64,000 nucleotides of DNA from Marsupella aquatica (GCA_973895155.1 OZ316897.1:9982001-10046000), one strand, 5' to 3'. Positions 12,335 to 24,158 are shown, counted from the first letter of the stretch. Notes: a model not told the origin generated them from the letters alone. Numbers and translations: made by a program.

Positions 12335-13210
12335 ACTTAGACGACGTTGACAGTGCAGGAGTCTCCTAATGGCTGTTGCTAGCTTTGATGCCCTGTTGGC
12401 TAACAAATCAGACTGCAATTGACATTGCACTATTGTGAGGGGAAAGAGCCTCCTAACATCATCGTTAGCTTTGACACCCTATTAGATGCTTGGCATTGAT
12501 AGTACACCATTGTGAAGGGAAAGAACCCTCCTAGAGCTTGTCACATCTAGCTTTGATGCCCTCTAGCACAAATTAAATCCAAAATTCGAATGGTCATTGA
12601 CAGTGCACCACCATGAAGGGAAACAGCCTCCCAATGGCCGTTGCTTACATCAGCAGCAGGTTGGAGGTATGGTTCTTCCGGCCATCAATCAACTTTAGTG
12701 CGATATTGCCCAAAGCTTTTCAAATCAGAAGGCCAATGACAATGCACCATCGCAAAGGGAAACAACCTCCTAACAGCCATTGCTAATGTATGAAGCTTTG
12801 CCTTGGGACCCTATCTCCTGGTTTGGCCTATTTGTCCTTTGGCACATGTAGCATGTTGGAGGTCCTCTTCTTTATTGTCATTCAACTTGGGCCTCTTTGG
12901 TCTTCCTGGAGTCCTTTCTTTCCCCCCTTTATTGGGTTCTTTTGTCTTTGAGATCATGTATCCCTGAAGTTCCTATCTTTTTTTCAGTGTGATATATACT
13001 TTGGCACCCTGTTGGCCAAACCGTCACAAATCAGACTGCCATTGACACTGCACCGTCTTGAATGGGAAACAGCCTCCTAACGGCCGTCTCGAATGTAAGT
13101 ATCACGGTGGACGCACCGTTCTTCCCACCGTCAATCAGCTTTCGTGCGCTAATGGCCCTAACGGCCTCGACTCAGACGGCCGTCGACGGCGCACCGTCGT
13201 GAAAGGAAGA
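12335..13210 (+). repeat. Decaying tandem array running into the RPT1 promoter
   Basis: A recurring unit (ATTGACAGTGCACC, then TGAAGGGAAACAGCC, then TCCTAACGGCCGT, then TTTGATGCCCTGTTGGC) appears at about 12345, 12418, 12495, 12593, 12730, 13038 and, partly, 13176. The block 12593-12745 aligns with 13030-13200 over its whole length. The copies furthest from the gene have lost most CpG dinucleotides. The copy next to the transcription start region keeps many. Confidence 0.75.
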
Positions 13211-13453
13211 TCCAGCGAGAGCTTCCCTTTGTTTCATCCCGTGTCGTCTCTTCTCTTCTGTTGTTCTCGACTCTTTATGTTTTCTCGTCTCGCGTTACGC
13301 CCTCTCTGTTCTGTTGTGTTGCGTTTCATTCTCTCTGCCCTCTTTCTCTTGCAGCCGAGGAGAGGAGAGGAAAGGAGTCCCAGAGCCACAGGAGGGAACA
13401 ATCAAGTTTTCTGCGAGAAGAGAGGAGAATTTGGAGGAGGAGGAGCTGTCAAG
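13211..13453 (+). promoter_or_regulatory. RPT1 leader, CT-rich then GA-rich
   Basis: A pyrimidine-rich stretch (about 13225-13350) is followed by a purine-rich one (about 13350-13450) directly before the ATG. CT-rich initiation regions and GA-rich leaders are common in plant housekeeping genes. No TATA box is obvious. The exact transcription start cannot be placed from sequence. Confidence 0.45.
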
Positions 13454-16400
13454 ATGCCTGCCGATATCGAAGACGATTTGCTGAAGGAGAAGAACCCGCC
13501 TCCGCTGGACGAGGATGATATCGCCCTTCTCAAAACCTACGTGAGTCTCTGTTTCTTTCTGTGGGGTCTTCTGTTTATGGAAATCATGTTCTTCTTGGAT
13601 TCTAGGTTGGATGGAATTAGGATTCAGGCGTGGTTACTTCTCGAGTGGGGCGTTTCTGCAGTTGATTAGGTTCATTCGTATCTTTGGCTGTTTAGTACTC
13701 GTTTGCTGTTGGCTTGCGTACGTTGCTCTCGGTTGTTGCTCTTGTTGTTGTTTCTCCTGGTGTTATGAGTCGGCTAGGGTGGTGATCATTGGCACACTCT
13801 TGATTTGCACTTCTGGGATTCATTGGATTGTCTGAAATTAGGGTTTGGGGCCGTACGCGTCCCCGATTAAGAAAGCGGAGAAGGATATTAAGGAAATGGC
13901 GAAGAAAGTGAACGACTTGTGCGGTAAGTTTTCGGCATCATTGTCGTCGAAAGGGACTTCTCCTTTCATGCAGTTTTTTTTTGCCTTCTTGGCGAGGGTT
14001 TGTTATCTGAATTATCGAATTCCATCTATGGGAGTGTTGTGGATGCAACAGCCGATACCGAGGTAGCATTTTGGTGTCCTCTAGCTTTTGATGACTTCAA
14101 TATTTCGCGGTCATTGCAGGGATTAAGGAGTCTGACACTGGATTGGCCGCCCCGAGCCAATGGGATCTTGTGTCTGATAAGCAGATGATGCAGGAGGAGC
14201 AACCTTTACAAGTACGGTTTTCTAGTTTAGTTCTCCGTGTTTGACCAGCAATTCTTATCATATGGATGAATTGGCATTAGTAGTGATGGCTTTCACTCCG
14301 AATCTGAACTTTCTATTGCAGCACTGAGAGAATTCTACGTCATTCTCTTTCGGTATATCGTTTGGGATATAAAAGAACAACTTGGATGTTCTTTGAGGCA
14401 ACTTACCAAGCTTTATCAATCAGTATACCCTAATTCAGTCCTAAACTACGAAATTCCCTAGTGGCGTCTAGCACGAGAAAGAAATCGCGGAAAACACTGC
14501 TACCTTTTGTGACTTTCGTGAGCCTTCAATCAGTCGATAATGACTCTATGGATTACAGATACTCAATTTCAGTTTGAATCATTGCCGCAGTCGCTAATTT
14601 GAATTGAGTAGGTTAGTATATGCACACTATTCAGGCCGTATTCTGTCAGTTGAGATAACATGTTTCCTTGCAGGTGGCAAGATGTACAAAGATCATAAAC
14701 CCAGGGGCAGACGACTCTAAATATGTGATCAATGTGAAACAGATCGCAAAGGTGATATTCTAGGTCGTAAATATGTCCTACTTGTGTGAGGGCCTTTGTT
14801 GTGCAATTGTATCTGCTTGTTTTGGGTCTTTTCTGTCAGGGACACATGGGCTGGAAAGTTGTTGACCTTTGTGTTGTCCTTTGCTCCAGTTTGTCGTTGG
14901 GCTGGGAGAGAAAGTGTCGCCGACTGACATTGAGGAGGGCATGAGGGTTGGGTAAGTCCTAACCGTTGGGGATGTTATATATTTCAACTAGGCTTTCCTT
15001 AAGTTATGCGAGCTCTTTCAGATCGAACTGTAAGCTTTTGCTGTTTGAGACTCTGAAATGAGTTTCTTCTCCTGAATATGCATAAACTAGCTGCTTTTCG
15101 TTATTTTGGCAAAAACTTTGTTCTCTGTATTTAGTAGATTATTCATGTTCGTACATGGTTGTGCAGGGTGGATAGAAATAAGTATCAGATTCAGATTCCT
15201 CTGCCGCCCAAGATTGATCCCAGTGTTACAATGATGACTGTTGAAGAGAAGCCAGATGTTACATATAATGATATTGGTGGTTGCAAAGAACAGATTGAAA
15301 AGATGCGAGAAGTGAGTTTCTGGTTGCCAATGACGGGAGCTGTACTTGTCCCATCGATTTGACTTTTATTGATATATATGAAAGTGCAATTGAGTTTCAT
15401 TGTAGTGTAGATTAGAAGGCTCGAGTGTACAGTTGAAATCTCCCTCCATTTGTTCTTACCGTCTGGTAACTTATTGCACATGGTTGGGAATCCAGGTTGT
15501 AGAGCTTCCTATGTTGCACCCAGAGAAGTTTGTCAAGCTTGGCATTGACCCACCTAAGGGAGTGTTGTGCTATGGACCTCCTGGTACGGGAAAGACTCTT
15601 TTGGCACGTGCAGTTGCCAATCGTACAGATGCCTGCTTTATCAGGGTCATTGGGAGTGAGCTTGTTCAGAAATACGTGGGAGAGGGTGCCCGCATGGTTC
15701 GTGAGCTTTTCCAGGTATTCTATAACCCTTGTCAGTAAATTTTGGGTTAATCGTATTGTACCTCAACCACCTATAATCCTGCATATGTGGGGTCGAAGAA
15801 TGGTCGGGCGTGAAGGTGGTCGATAACTAGGTATTGCAATTCTTGGCTGTGGAAAGCCTGTTATTGGTCCAATTAAAAATTGCTGCAGCTCTCAGATGAG
15901 TATCCCTGAGCTGATTATGAAACCCTATTTTATGAACAGATGGCTAGGTCAAAGAAGGCGTGCATAGTTTTCTTTGATGAAGTCGATGCTATTGGAGGAG
16001 CCCGTTTTGATGACGGATTGGGGGGAGACAACGAGGTGCAACGAACTATGCTTGAGATTGTGAACCAGTTGGATGGGTTCGATGCCCGTGGAAATATCAA
16101 AGTTTTGATGGCCACCAATAGGTGTGTTACGAGGGATCGTATTGTTGTGCAATGATTTAACTTTCTCTGTGCTTTCTCGTGGTCACCAGTTGGTAATACT
16201 TTCAAGCAATTTGCCGAGCCTTTTGCAGCAGTCTAAAGTATTTTCATGCGTGTGATCGCACACTCGTTAACACTTTCTTTTGTCAATCGAAAAAGCCCCG
16301 GAATTGTGTGTTGCAATTGGAGGATGATGTTCCAGTCGGGTACATGGATCACGCCGGTAGATTCTGAGAGGATTTGAGTTTTGCAGACCGGATACTCTTG

Positions 16401-17175
16401 ACCCTGCTCTCTTGCGTCCGGGACGACTGGATCGGAAGGTGGAGTTTGGACTACCAGATTTGGAAAGCAGGACTCAAATCTTCAAAATTCACACGCGTAC
16501 AATGAACTGTGAGAGAGACATCCGATTTGAACTTCTTGCTCGACTGTGTCCCAACTCTACAGGTGTGACCCGATCTCCTTGTTGGGCTTCTAATTCCACT
16601 GAGCTACAGGATAAAAGAAGCTGATTGTCTTTAGTTTACATGTGGATGTCTAGAGTTTCGCATTCTCCACTACGCCGTCCGTGGAAATGCCACGGAACAT
16701 ACCAACCAGGAGACCTGTAGATCTGCAACTTGTAATGGCTGGCTTGAATTTTGCATCTTAGGGTCATACCACAGGGATTCTTCTAATCTTAGACCTTTCC
16801 GTTTGTCAGCACATGCACTTTAGTCTTCCTGCTGACTGGTATCGGAGCCTCCCTAGGTTGAGTATTGATGTTTTCTTCATGGATATCTAGAGTCACATTG
16901 CTAATTATCAAAATATCATGCAGTTAAGGTAGTCTAAACTTAGATTTTGAAGCTTCCTGCGGATGGAACAACACTTAAAAGATATCCCATCGTATGCTGA
17001 CATCACGTGTGCTGCAGGTGCTGATATCCGGAGTGTATGCACAGAGGCTGGCATGTATGCCATTCGTGCTCGCAGGAAAACTGTGACAGAGAAAGATTTC
17101 CTCGAAGCTGTTAACAAGGTTATCAAGGGTTACCAGAAGTTCAGTGCTACTCCGAAGTACATGGTCTACAATTAG
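13454..17175 (+). CDS. RPT1: 26S proteasome regulatory AAA-ATPase subunit 7 (RPT1)
   Basis: The protein is one of six ATPases in the base of the 19S particle, where ATP hydrolysis unfolds ubiquitinated substrates and threads them into the 20S core in nucleus and cytosol. Ten coding exons join in frame: 13454-13540, 13842-13923, 14120-14211, 14674-14751, 14890-14951, 15167-15311, 15496-15714, 15940-16121, 16387-16562 and 17018-17175. They total 1281 bases and 426 residues, the usual plant RPT1 length. All introns are GT-AG. Visible parts are an N-terminal charged helix region, the OB-type domain, Walker A GPPGTGKT at about 209-216, Walker B ending in D268-E269, the arginine-finger segment RPGRLDR at about 326-332, and the C-terminus KYMVYN. 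The start ATG lies in a purine-rich context after a CT-rich leader. Longer frames reading upstream through 13058 are not part of the protein. Confidence 0.97.
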
Positions 17176-18065
17176 GATGTCTTTAATCTTCCATGAGACT
17201 TTCCTCTAGAGGCTTCATCAATCGTCATGCGTCTTTGCAGAAAGTAGAAAACTACAAATTTTTGTACATTACCAAGCAAGTCTATTGATTCAAGCCGCAT
17301 GGAAATCCAAATTCTTATGCGTTGAGAAAATCAGCCGTTGGAGTGCCTCATGTCGGGCCAGGGATTTGTTACTTATATACCTGACCACTCGGGCGGCGAC
17401 CAAATGACACATTGTGTGGCATGGGGCTGTGAGGAGAATATGTATCATGGATGATCTTTCTACATGTGCAAAATTGAAAGTAAGCAGTCAACTGATAAGT
17501 GGTACAATTGGAAGACTTCTGGCAAGATCGTTTGTGTTATCTAAGTATCGGTGTAAATGGTTCAGATCTTTTTCGGTATTGAGTCTTTTCATAGGCTCTT
17601 TCCTTCATGGGCTCGCTCTGCATCTCTAGATATCAAGTACAGTAGACATGTTCAGCCTCGCAGAGTAGTACCTTGTACTGAGTGGGCAAGAGAAACCGGG
17701 CAGAGTGAGGTTCTCTCATTTGTTGCAGTGCGCGCAAGCGCAAGCGGAATCCTTGTATTCTGGATCTAAACATGATGGGCTGAGAGCTCTAACAACCGAG
17801 GACTTGTTGCAGTGCGCGCAAGCGCAAGCGGAATCCTTGTATTCTGGATCTAAACATGATTGGCTGAGAGCTCTAACAACCGAGGACGTGCCCCGAGGAC
17901 AGTTTTGTAGAATGCATGATATTTGTATCTAGCGCGAGCCAAAAAGCCCTTCATACTACGAGGCACTACGAGGCACATCACGGCGAAACCAAAAAACAAG
18001 TCTCAGACCGATCAGTAAAACACTCGGGCTTTGTGGGTTAGCAATCACACTGATTACATGCTTAA
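17176..18065 (+). repeat. RPT1 3' region and an 84-bp tandem duplication
   Basis: The first 150-250 bases are presumably the RPT1 3' UTR. At 17720-17803 and 17804-17887 an 84-bp unit repeats with a single G/T difference. The unit is rich in GCGCAAGCG. Because 84 is a multiple of three, a 75-codon frame stays open through it, but its translation is unlike any known protein. The near-identity of the copies points to a recent duplication. Confidence 0.8.
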
Positions 18066-19965
18066 TTTGACCATCCACACTAGTAAGGAACATTGTACTT
18101 AGTGTAATGCGGACTAATTTGAACTAGAAATTCGTGTGTATTGAACCTATTGGCCGTCCATAGTAACTTTAATTTTCACTTAGAAACCGAGTATGAAAAT
18201 TAATGTGGATCACGCTAACTACAGTACTCAATAAAATGTTTGGTTCCTTCTACTAAGCTTTTCTGTCCTTCTGGTGCTGTTGAAGTGATGGGGTCAAGAA
18301 ATGGCCATGGATGTGTTGTCCTCAACCTAATTGCAGAAAGTGTTCAGTAATGTATTTGATACATCATTGGCCGTCGTATTGTTGAGCATGTTCTCACCCC
18401 ATAGGTTTGGTAATGGGCGTGGTACATCTGGTACTCTTTGACTCGGCTCACTCAGAACTAAGGCTGAAAGTAAAGCTCTCATAGACCAACTAGTTGAACA
18501 AGATACTCCAGGGGACCACTCTGAAACTTCAGCTTTTACTCATGTAGCGCTTTTGTTTTAATGCTCACTCTTATGGGTGTTCAAAATTGCCTGGTCCATC
18601 TGTCGGGAGTCCTATGCTCAAACATTGTGGTCCATCCTAGCATCAACTTCATTCCCTGCCGCACTCCTTTTCCATTAGTCTCCTTTTGGGGAAATGTGCT
18701 CCCATAGGCCACCCGCATGGACCTAGGGAACCTTCAATGTCTCTCTTGATATCCAAGGGAAGCTGCTTGGAAGATATATCTAACCAGTCTAACATGTTTA
18801 GTTTTCATGAAGAATTGAAAGAGTTTCAAAGTTCTGAATTATTCCACCATTGGATGTCCACATTTTCCCAAGAGTTTTTGAGCATCTAACTTTGACTTTC
18901 AGTACCTCCCTTGATTACCAATGAAATATATTGTTTCTGGGTTACTTGGAAATGGCTTGGAAAGATATTTCCAATGAGCCCAATTTTGTCAAATTTAGCG
19001 AGACAATACCTACAAATCTCCATAGATGATGCTCTGGTGTTTTTTCCACATTTTTCTGTGATATGTACTATATCAGCAGTCTTTCACTGCCGCCCAAAGT
19101 CCATCTGAGCATGTAGGGCCAACTCGCATGTATGCAGCCCTGAAGAAATTTGCCCTAAGCACTCGCAAACTTTTTGTGAAAAGAACAGATCCTCTCCCTG
19201 TTAAGTGTGATGCATGATTACCCTTGCCCTTTGTATTCACTCTTTGATGTTGCCCATTACAGATTATGCAGGACACATCTTGTTTTATGTGAAACTCAAA
19301 GTATGAAAAGCTTCTGGCCCTTGCCCTTGGTTTTGCACTTTGCATTGCATAGCCCGGACTAGGGAGGATCCTCCACAATATTGGCATGAGTACTTATATG
19401 CCATGTGCGAAGTTGAGGGCTGGAAAAGGTAGGGCTGCTCACATGCGAGTTGGCTCTTAGGCAAATGTGGAGATCCAGCTAAGCTTCAATTTCCCTATAT
19501 CTGTTAAAAAATCTGATTTCCCAGGAAAAAAGAAAAGGAAATGACGTGGAGACAGCGCTAACACCATCCCAATATTTTCCTATCGAGAGATAGAAATGAG
19601 TACTCACATCATGGTCTTCCCAAGGACTCGGCCACGAGAGTAGAGTTTCATTCTCAGGCAACCCTGTACCACCGAATGTGGCAAACAGAGCTCGTGGAGT
19701 CCAGCTTCATCGCTCTTAGCAAACAGCAGAAATTACAATTTCAAGGTTTGGGCATCAGGCAATTTGGTGCACAGCCCTTCGAAGGCTCCTGGGAGCTGCT
19801 GGGTGATTTCTCAAGTCCTCACCACAATTGGAAAGGCAATGCAACACTGTAAGTAGAGACGGCTTGCTTCGATTCTGGTGCTGGTGCAATCTGCTAGAAA
19901 CGTATCGGAGAATTACGAATTACGCTTGAAGAGAAAGAGGGGCGGCCACAAGGAGCAGCAGCAGG

Positions 19966-20706
19966 ATGAGCAGCAGCAGCTACAGCAGGTTAACAAAGCA
20001 TGGAAAGGTGTTCCTCCTGGAGCTACTGGGAACGGGAGACCATCGACTCAGCCCAGCCTCGTTCTCAGAAATCATGGCGCATCTGGAGACAGTGAACAAT
20101 TCAGAGGACGCAGGGGCGCTCGTGACGACCAATGAGGGTAAATTCTTTTGCAATGGGCTGGACCTCGAGTGGATCACTGAGGATTCTAAAGAAAGAGGCC
20201 CAGTTCTGTATAGAAAGTTTGAAGAGCTGCTCATAGCGCTCATGTGCATGAATGTGCCCACCATAGCTGCTGTCCGTGGGCACGCAGCAGGAGCAGGTTT
20301 GTGCATTGCCATGGCCCATGACCACAGATTCATGAGAGCGGACCGGGGCTTTCTCTACTCCAGCGGTGTGGACGTCAATGTGGCTGTGCCTGCCGCGACT
20401 CTTGCGCTCTTTGCCTGCAAAATGTCTCCCAGGGTTTACAAAGATGCTGTTCTTAAATGTGTGAAATTCACAGGCAAAATGGCGTTGGAGGCGGACTTGA
20501 TCGATGCTTTGTTTGATGATTCCGAGACCACATTGAAGGAGGCTTTGAAGGAGGCCGAGGCTTTGGCTGGAAGAAATTGGGATAAGAGTGTTTACAAGGG
20601 GATGAGATCAGCCATGTATCCCGATGTGGTCGAGAACCTCCGGAGAGGTGATTATCAGTCGTTTGCTCCTGCTGGGGCCAGCTTGAAAGGGTTTAAACCA
20701 CAATGA
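19966..20706 (+). CDS. Enoyl-CoA delta-isomerase-like protein, copy 1 (crotonase family)
   Basis: This single-exon gene of 246 codons belongs to the crotonase fold, closest to plant peroxisomal delta3,delta2-enoyl-CoA isomerases (ECI), which move double bonds during beta-oxidation of unsaturated fatty acids. The oxyanion-hole segments are visible: FFCNGLDL (about 60) and GHAAGAGL (about 105). After DRGFLY the family normally has S-E-[LV]-D-[IV], where the Glu is catalytic. Here the residues are S-S-G-V-D-V, so that Glu is Gly. The frame ends at TGA (20704-20706), followed by CTC and five more sense codons, ending TCT TCG TTG TAA, that would add a Ser-Ser-Leu terminus by readthrough. The start ATG is aligned with that of copy 2. 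Family membership is firm; isomerase activity is doubtful. Confidence 0.85.
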   Translation: MSSSSYSRLTKHGKVFLLELLGTGDHRLSPASFSEIMAHLETVNNSEDAGALVTTNEGKFFCNGLDLEWITEDSKERGPVLYRKFEELLIALMCMNVPTIAAVRGHAAGAGLCIAMAHDHRFMRADRGFLYSSGVDVNVAVPAATLALFACKMSPRVYKDAVLKCVKFTGKMALEADLIDALFDDSETTLKEALKEAEALAGRNWDKSVYKGMRSAMYPDVVENLRRGDYQSFAPAGASLKGFKPQ

Positions 20707-20727
20707 CTCCTTATCTCTTCGTTGTAA
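20707..20727 (+). other. Possible stop-readthrough extension of isomerase-like copy 1
   Basis: Directly after the TGA come the codons CTC CTT ATC TCT TCG TTG and then TAA. Readthrough would add Leu-Leu-Ile-Ser-Ser-Leu. The same TCT TCG TTG TAA ends the uninterrupted frame of copy 2 at the aligned position. A stop followed by CT resembles the leaky TGA-CTA context known from readthrough-dependent peroxisomal isoforms, but the third base is C rather than A. Confidence 0.4.
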
Positions 20728-20929
20728 ATCTTCATTGGGATATGATGGAGCTGATCAGATTCAATGTCAGATTGAATGATCAGTTTTCAAACATATTATT
20801 GTACCCTGGATTACTGACGTGGGTGCAAAATTATGATGTAGCCTGCGAAGGTATTGGATCAGTGCAGATTTTCTTTGTTAGAATAGGGTGGGCTCTCTAC
20901 TGTATCACACATGGTTATACCAATCCCGT

Positions 20930-22384
20930 TTCAGCAGGTGATCTTAATTGATTAATATGTCTCATGGACATTCATTTATTTTCAATTGGCACTAAGTTCT
21001 CTATTTTGTGCAAGTGAATCATCGATTTGCCAGAAATATTTAGGAAAGGCGCATTATGTGCATTCTTGCATTCTAACTTAACGACGTGCAATAAAATGGA
21101 ATGATGTAAAATCAGGACAGGACAGTGGAATTGGGCACTGTGGTTGGACTTACAACCGTAGTGACGGGATTTGTGGATGTGGAAGTTTGGGTCACCATTT
21201 ATCCAAGACTAGGAATGTTTCATGAGCAGTCCGGGGTCTTTGCAGCCGAGGATTAGTGGAAAGAGTTCCACCTTACTCCCAGTGGAGTGGTTCGGCTGAT
21301 GACGATGGACATGTGGGGTCTCGGAATCTTCTCTTCACTCTATAATCAAGCAAGCAACATAGGATCCGGTTGGAGATCCCCAAAAGACATACCTTTGGCG
21401 GCAGCCAGTTGACATCCATGCCCTAAATGGAATCAAGCTCGGGTGCTGTAGGATATGATTCGGTGATGGATTTCACCCCGCTTGGGTCTGGAACCATCTC
21501 TATGTTAAAACGGTTCTCACTTAAGCAATACGAAGCCCTCCACTGGGCTTCAAGATACAATGTGTCTCTTAGATGAGGGATGGGTGGTCTGTTCCCATCA
21601 GCCCAAGCCCTAAAGCTGGAGGTCAATTGAGGCATTAGCCAAATTTGTTCGCCCCATCTTGCAAAGCAATGACTCATGAATTCATTGAATCAAGATCTAA
21701 TCAAGCGACATTGTGCATTTGTTAGAAAACTGTGTGCGAACGGAGGAGCTAAGAGAGCCAATGAGATTGCAGACTGAGTGTGCTAGAAGAGAGCGATAGG
21801 GAGACACTGCGGGCCTAAAACTAGACGAATTGGTCACCCTCTCTCTTTTCTGTGCCAAAGGTTGACATATCTTTTCTTGAACCCATCCGAATGGCTTCCA
21901 CTGTTGCATCTTGTGCCTGTTAACGAGAGAATCATGTAACAGGAAGCCTCAGACATTCATTGAGGCCTACTCAACAATAAAGTTTAAAGGGAAAATCTGT
22001 GAAATCACACATAAAGGGAACAGTCAGTCATTCATTGAGGCCTACTCAACAATAAAGTTTAAAGGGAAAATCTGTGAAATCCCACATGCAGTGAATCGTG
22101 ACAGTTGAACCCAAGACCTATGAGTAGTGAGTAAGCTACCAAACAGCCGACCTTTGAGTAGTTAGTGAGCTACCAAACAGCCGCCATGCCTCTCTGGGCT
22201 ACTCAACACTACAGTTTGAGCTATAATAGATTCAAGACCACGATATAGCATGTTCAAGACCACGATTGTACATGTCAAACAAATTCTTCTTGTGATAATG
22301 ACCAGTGTTGACCAGGTTTTAAGAAACTAAAGTGGAGTTGCGAGGCAGAGAATGACCGGCATGTCACAACTAATTCATTTCCTT
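20930..22384 (+). repeat. Spacer between duplication units with two small tandem repeats
   Basis: A 59-bp block starting CATTCATTGAGGCCTACTC occurs at 21954 and 22029 (75-bp period) with almost no differences. A 34-bp unit ending GCTACCAAACAGCCG occurs at about 22117 and 22151. No gene was recognised in the remainder. Confidence 0.75.
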
Positions 22385-23133
22385 TTCCACACTAGTAAGG
22401 AACATTTTAATTAGTGTGTACTGATCCTCCTATTGGCTGTCCACAGTAACTTTTGGTAACCCTAAACACAACTACACCTACGGGTAACCCGCACCACTCA
22501 TCACAAAGTGCACTTGTACCTCTCATTACAAAGTGCAAAGGTTCAATTTAAGTAGGAATGGGCTCGGGCTCCACATTTTGTGATGACTGATACACCTTTT
22601 ATGGTGAGTATACTGTTCACCACAGGACAGGAATGAGCACTTGCAAAGCAAGGAATGGGGCTATTATATGGGCCCCGACATGGGCAGGTGTGGTTTAACA
22701 AAACCCCAATATGAAAATGAATGCGGACCATGCAAACTACAGTACTTAGTGTAATGTTTGGTTAGCAACTCAGAGTCTATATCCTCCTGGTGCTGTCGAA
22801 GTGATGGGGGCCAAAAAATGGCCCAAAATGTATTGTTGGACAACCTAGTTGCAGAAAATGGCCATCACATTCAAAACATCACATTCAAAATAGTATTGTT
22901 GAGACCTTTCTCCCCTTATAACCAAGGGAAGCTGCTTGGAATCTGTAAGTCTAGCATGTTTAGTTTTCATGAAGAATTTCTAAATTATACCACCACTCAC
23001 TGTCCACATTTTTCCAAGAGTTTTTGAGTTACTAACTTTGACATTCAGTACCTCCTTGATTATCAATGAAGTCAATGTTTTGGAGGTTATCTGGAAAATA
23101 ATGGCTTAGAAAGATCTTCCCAAATCCAATATT

Positions 23134-23477
23134 TGTTAGGATTTACTCTTAGGTCTAGAGTTACGATTGTACCGTAGTTAAGGCTAACCTTAGTCATAGA
23201 CTTGGTTAGGTTAGTCATGTTGTGCACACTCTATAACCAAGCGGTGTTTGCTTGGTGAGGGGGGACTCAGGCTCATTGTTACGGAGCTAGTTGAGAGATA
23301 GAGAGAGCTTGCGCTGTGGATGCTTGGAATGGCGATCGGCCTAGAGTGCAGTAAAGCTCTCGTGTGTTCCCGTGGACGTAGTCTCATAAGGAGGTGAACC
23401 ACGTATCTCTCTATGTCGACTCTTGTGCGTTGGATGGTTCATGGGCTTGCCGTTGCGATTGTCGTCTATGCTCAACA
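23134..23477 (+). repeat. Copia 5' LTR
   Basis: 344 bp, TG...CA ends, with a TATA-like CTCTATAA near 23230. By hand alignment it differs from the 3' LTR at seven positions (about 2%), six of them transitions. The polyadenylation hexamer region reads AGTAAA (23350-23355) here. Confidence 0.95.
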
Positions 23478-23479
23478 AA

Positions 23480-23491
23480 TGGTATCAGAGC
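23480..23491 (+). other. Primer-binding site (initiator Met-tRNA)
   Basis: TGGTATCAGAGC lies two bases after the LTR end and is the standard complement of the 3' end of plant initiator Met-tRNA used by Copia elements for minus-strand priming. Confidence 0.95.
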
Positions 23492-24158
23492 ATGCCTGGG
23501 AGGTGATGAGGTTTTTTCGTGACGGTTTTCCAGCATTCATTGTTGGTGTTGCATTCGGGGTTTCGTCGCATGAAACTCGAATGTGTGTGGCTGAGCAAAT
23601 AGGTTAGTGAGAGGGCTTTCTAACGGTGGTTAGAACTCGCTGATCGGTATCCGTGGTGCGGAGGAATTGAAGTTTGCGTCATTCAGGGTTTATTCATGTT
23701 CGACGGGATTTTGGGAGAGAGACCAGAGATTGTTTTTTCAACAGTGTGAGCTGTGCGGTGCAAGAGGCATCGCATGTTATAGCTCAAGTTGAAGGTTGAA
23801 GCGAGCTGGTCGTTTTGGTACCTGGTTTGCTGGCGTTTGTGGAGCGAGTGCGTCGTGACGAGTGAAAGTTGAGTTCTGGTTTTTGACAAGCTATGGTGCT
23901 TGTTTTTCCCTGAACCGGATTACTCGTCGTGACGCTTGACTCGGAGGAAGAAACGCGAAGTGCTGAGGCTCAACGGAGAGATCATGGTGAGGCGATCATT
24001 TTGAGTCCGGGATTGGCCCTTGACGCGGAGAGAGTAAGACACGGCGGAGGTTTTCTCTTCTCTGGTGGAGCTGCAGACGTGCCGGTGCAATTCGGCAACA
24101 TTTCATGTCGGTGGTCATCACTTTTCTCATTGGAAACCGAAGCGGAGGCACCTGAGAC

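Larger units (their letters stand above)
18070..20930 (+). repeat. Segmental duplication, unit 1
   Basis: Unit 1 aligns in order with unit 2 (22385-32955). Shared anchors are CACACTAGTAAGGAACATT (18079 and 22390), the region ending in an AACATGTTTAGTTTTCATG-like phrase (18792 and about 22950), a segment at 19490-19580 matching 30825-30925, the isomerase-like gene, and the 3' flank GATCAGTGCAGATT (20858 and 32900). Unit 1 lacks the Copia and the 3.3-kb repeat insertion, and the unoccupied Copia site is at 18983-18987. Apart from the gene I found no coding potential in it. Confidence 0.85.

Noticed and set aside
13058-13669. 203-codon frame over the RPT1 leader and exon 1
   Set aside because: It reads through the leader, exon 1 and into intron 1. 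The RPT1 exon chain starting at 13454 explains the locus.
19980-20333. 117-codon minus-strand frames over both isomerase-like genes (also 32032-32385)
   Set aside because: They are shadows of the conserved plus-strand coding sequence, present in both copies only because the genes are paralogous.
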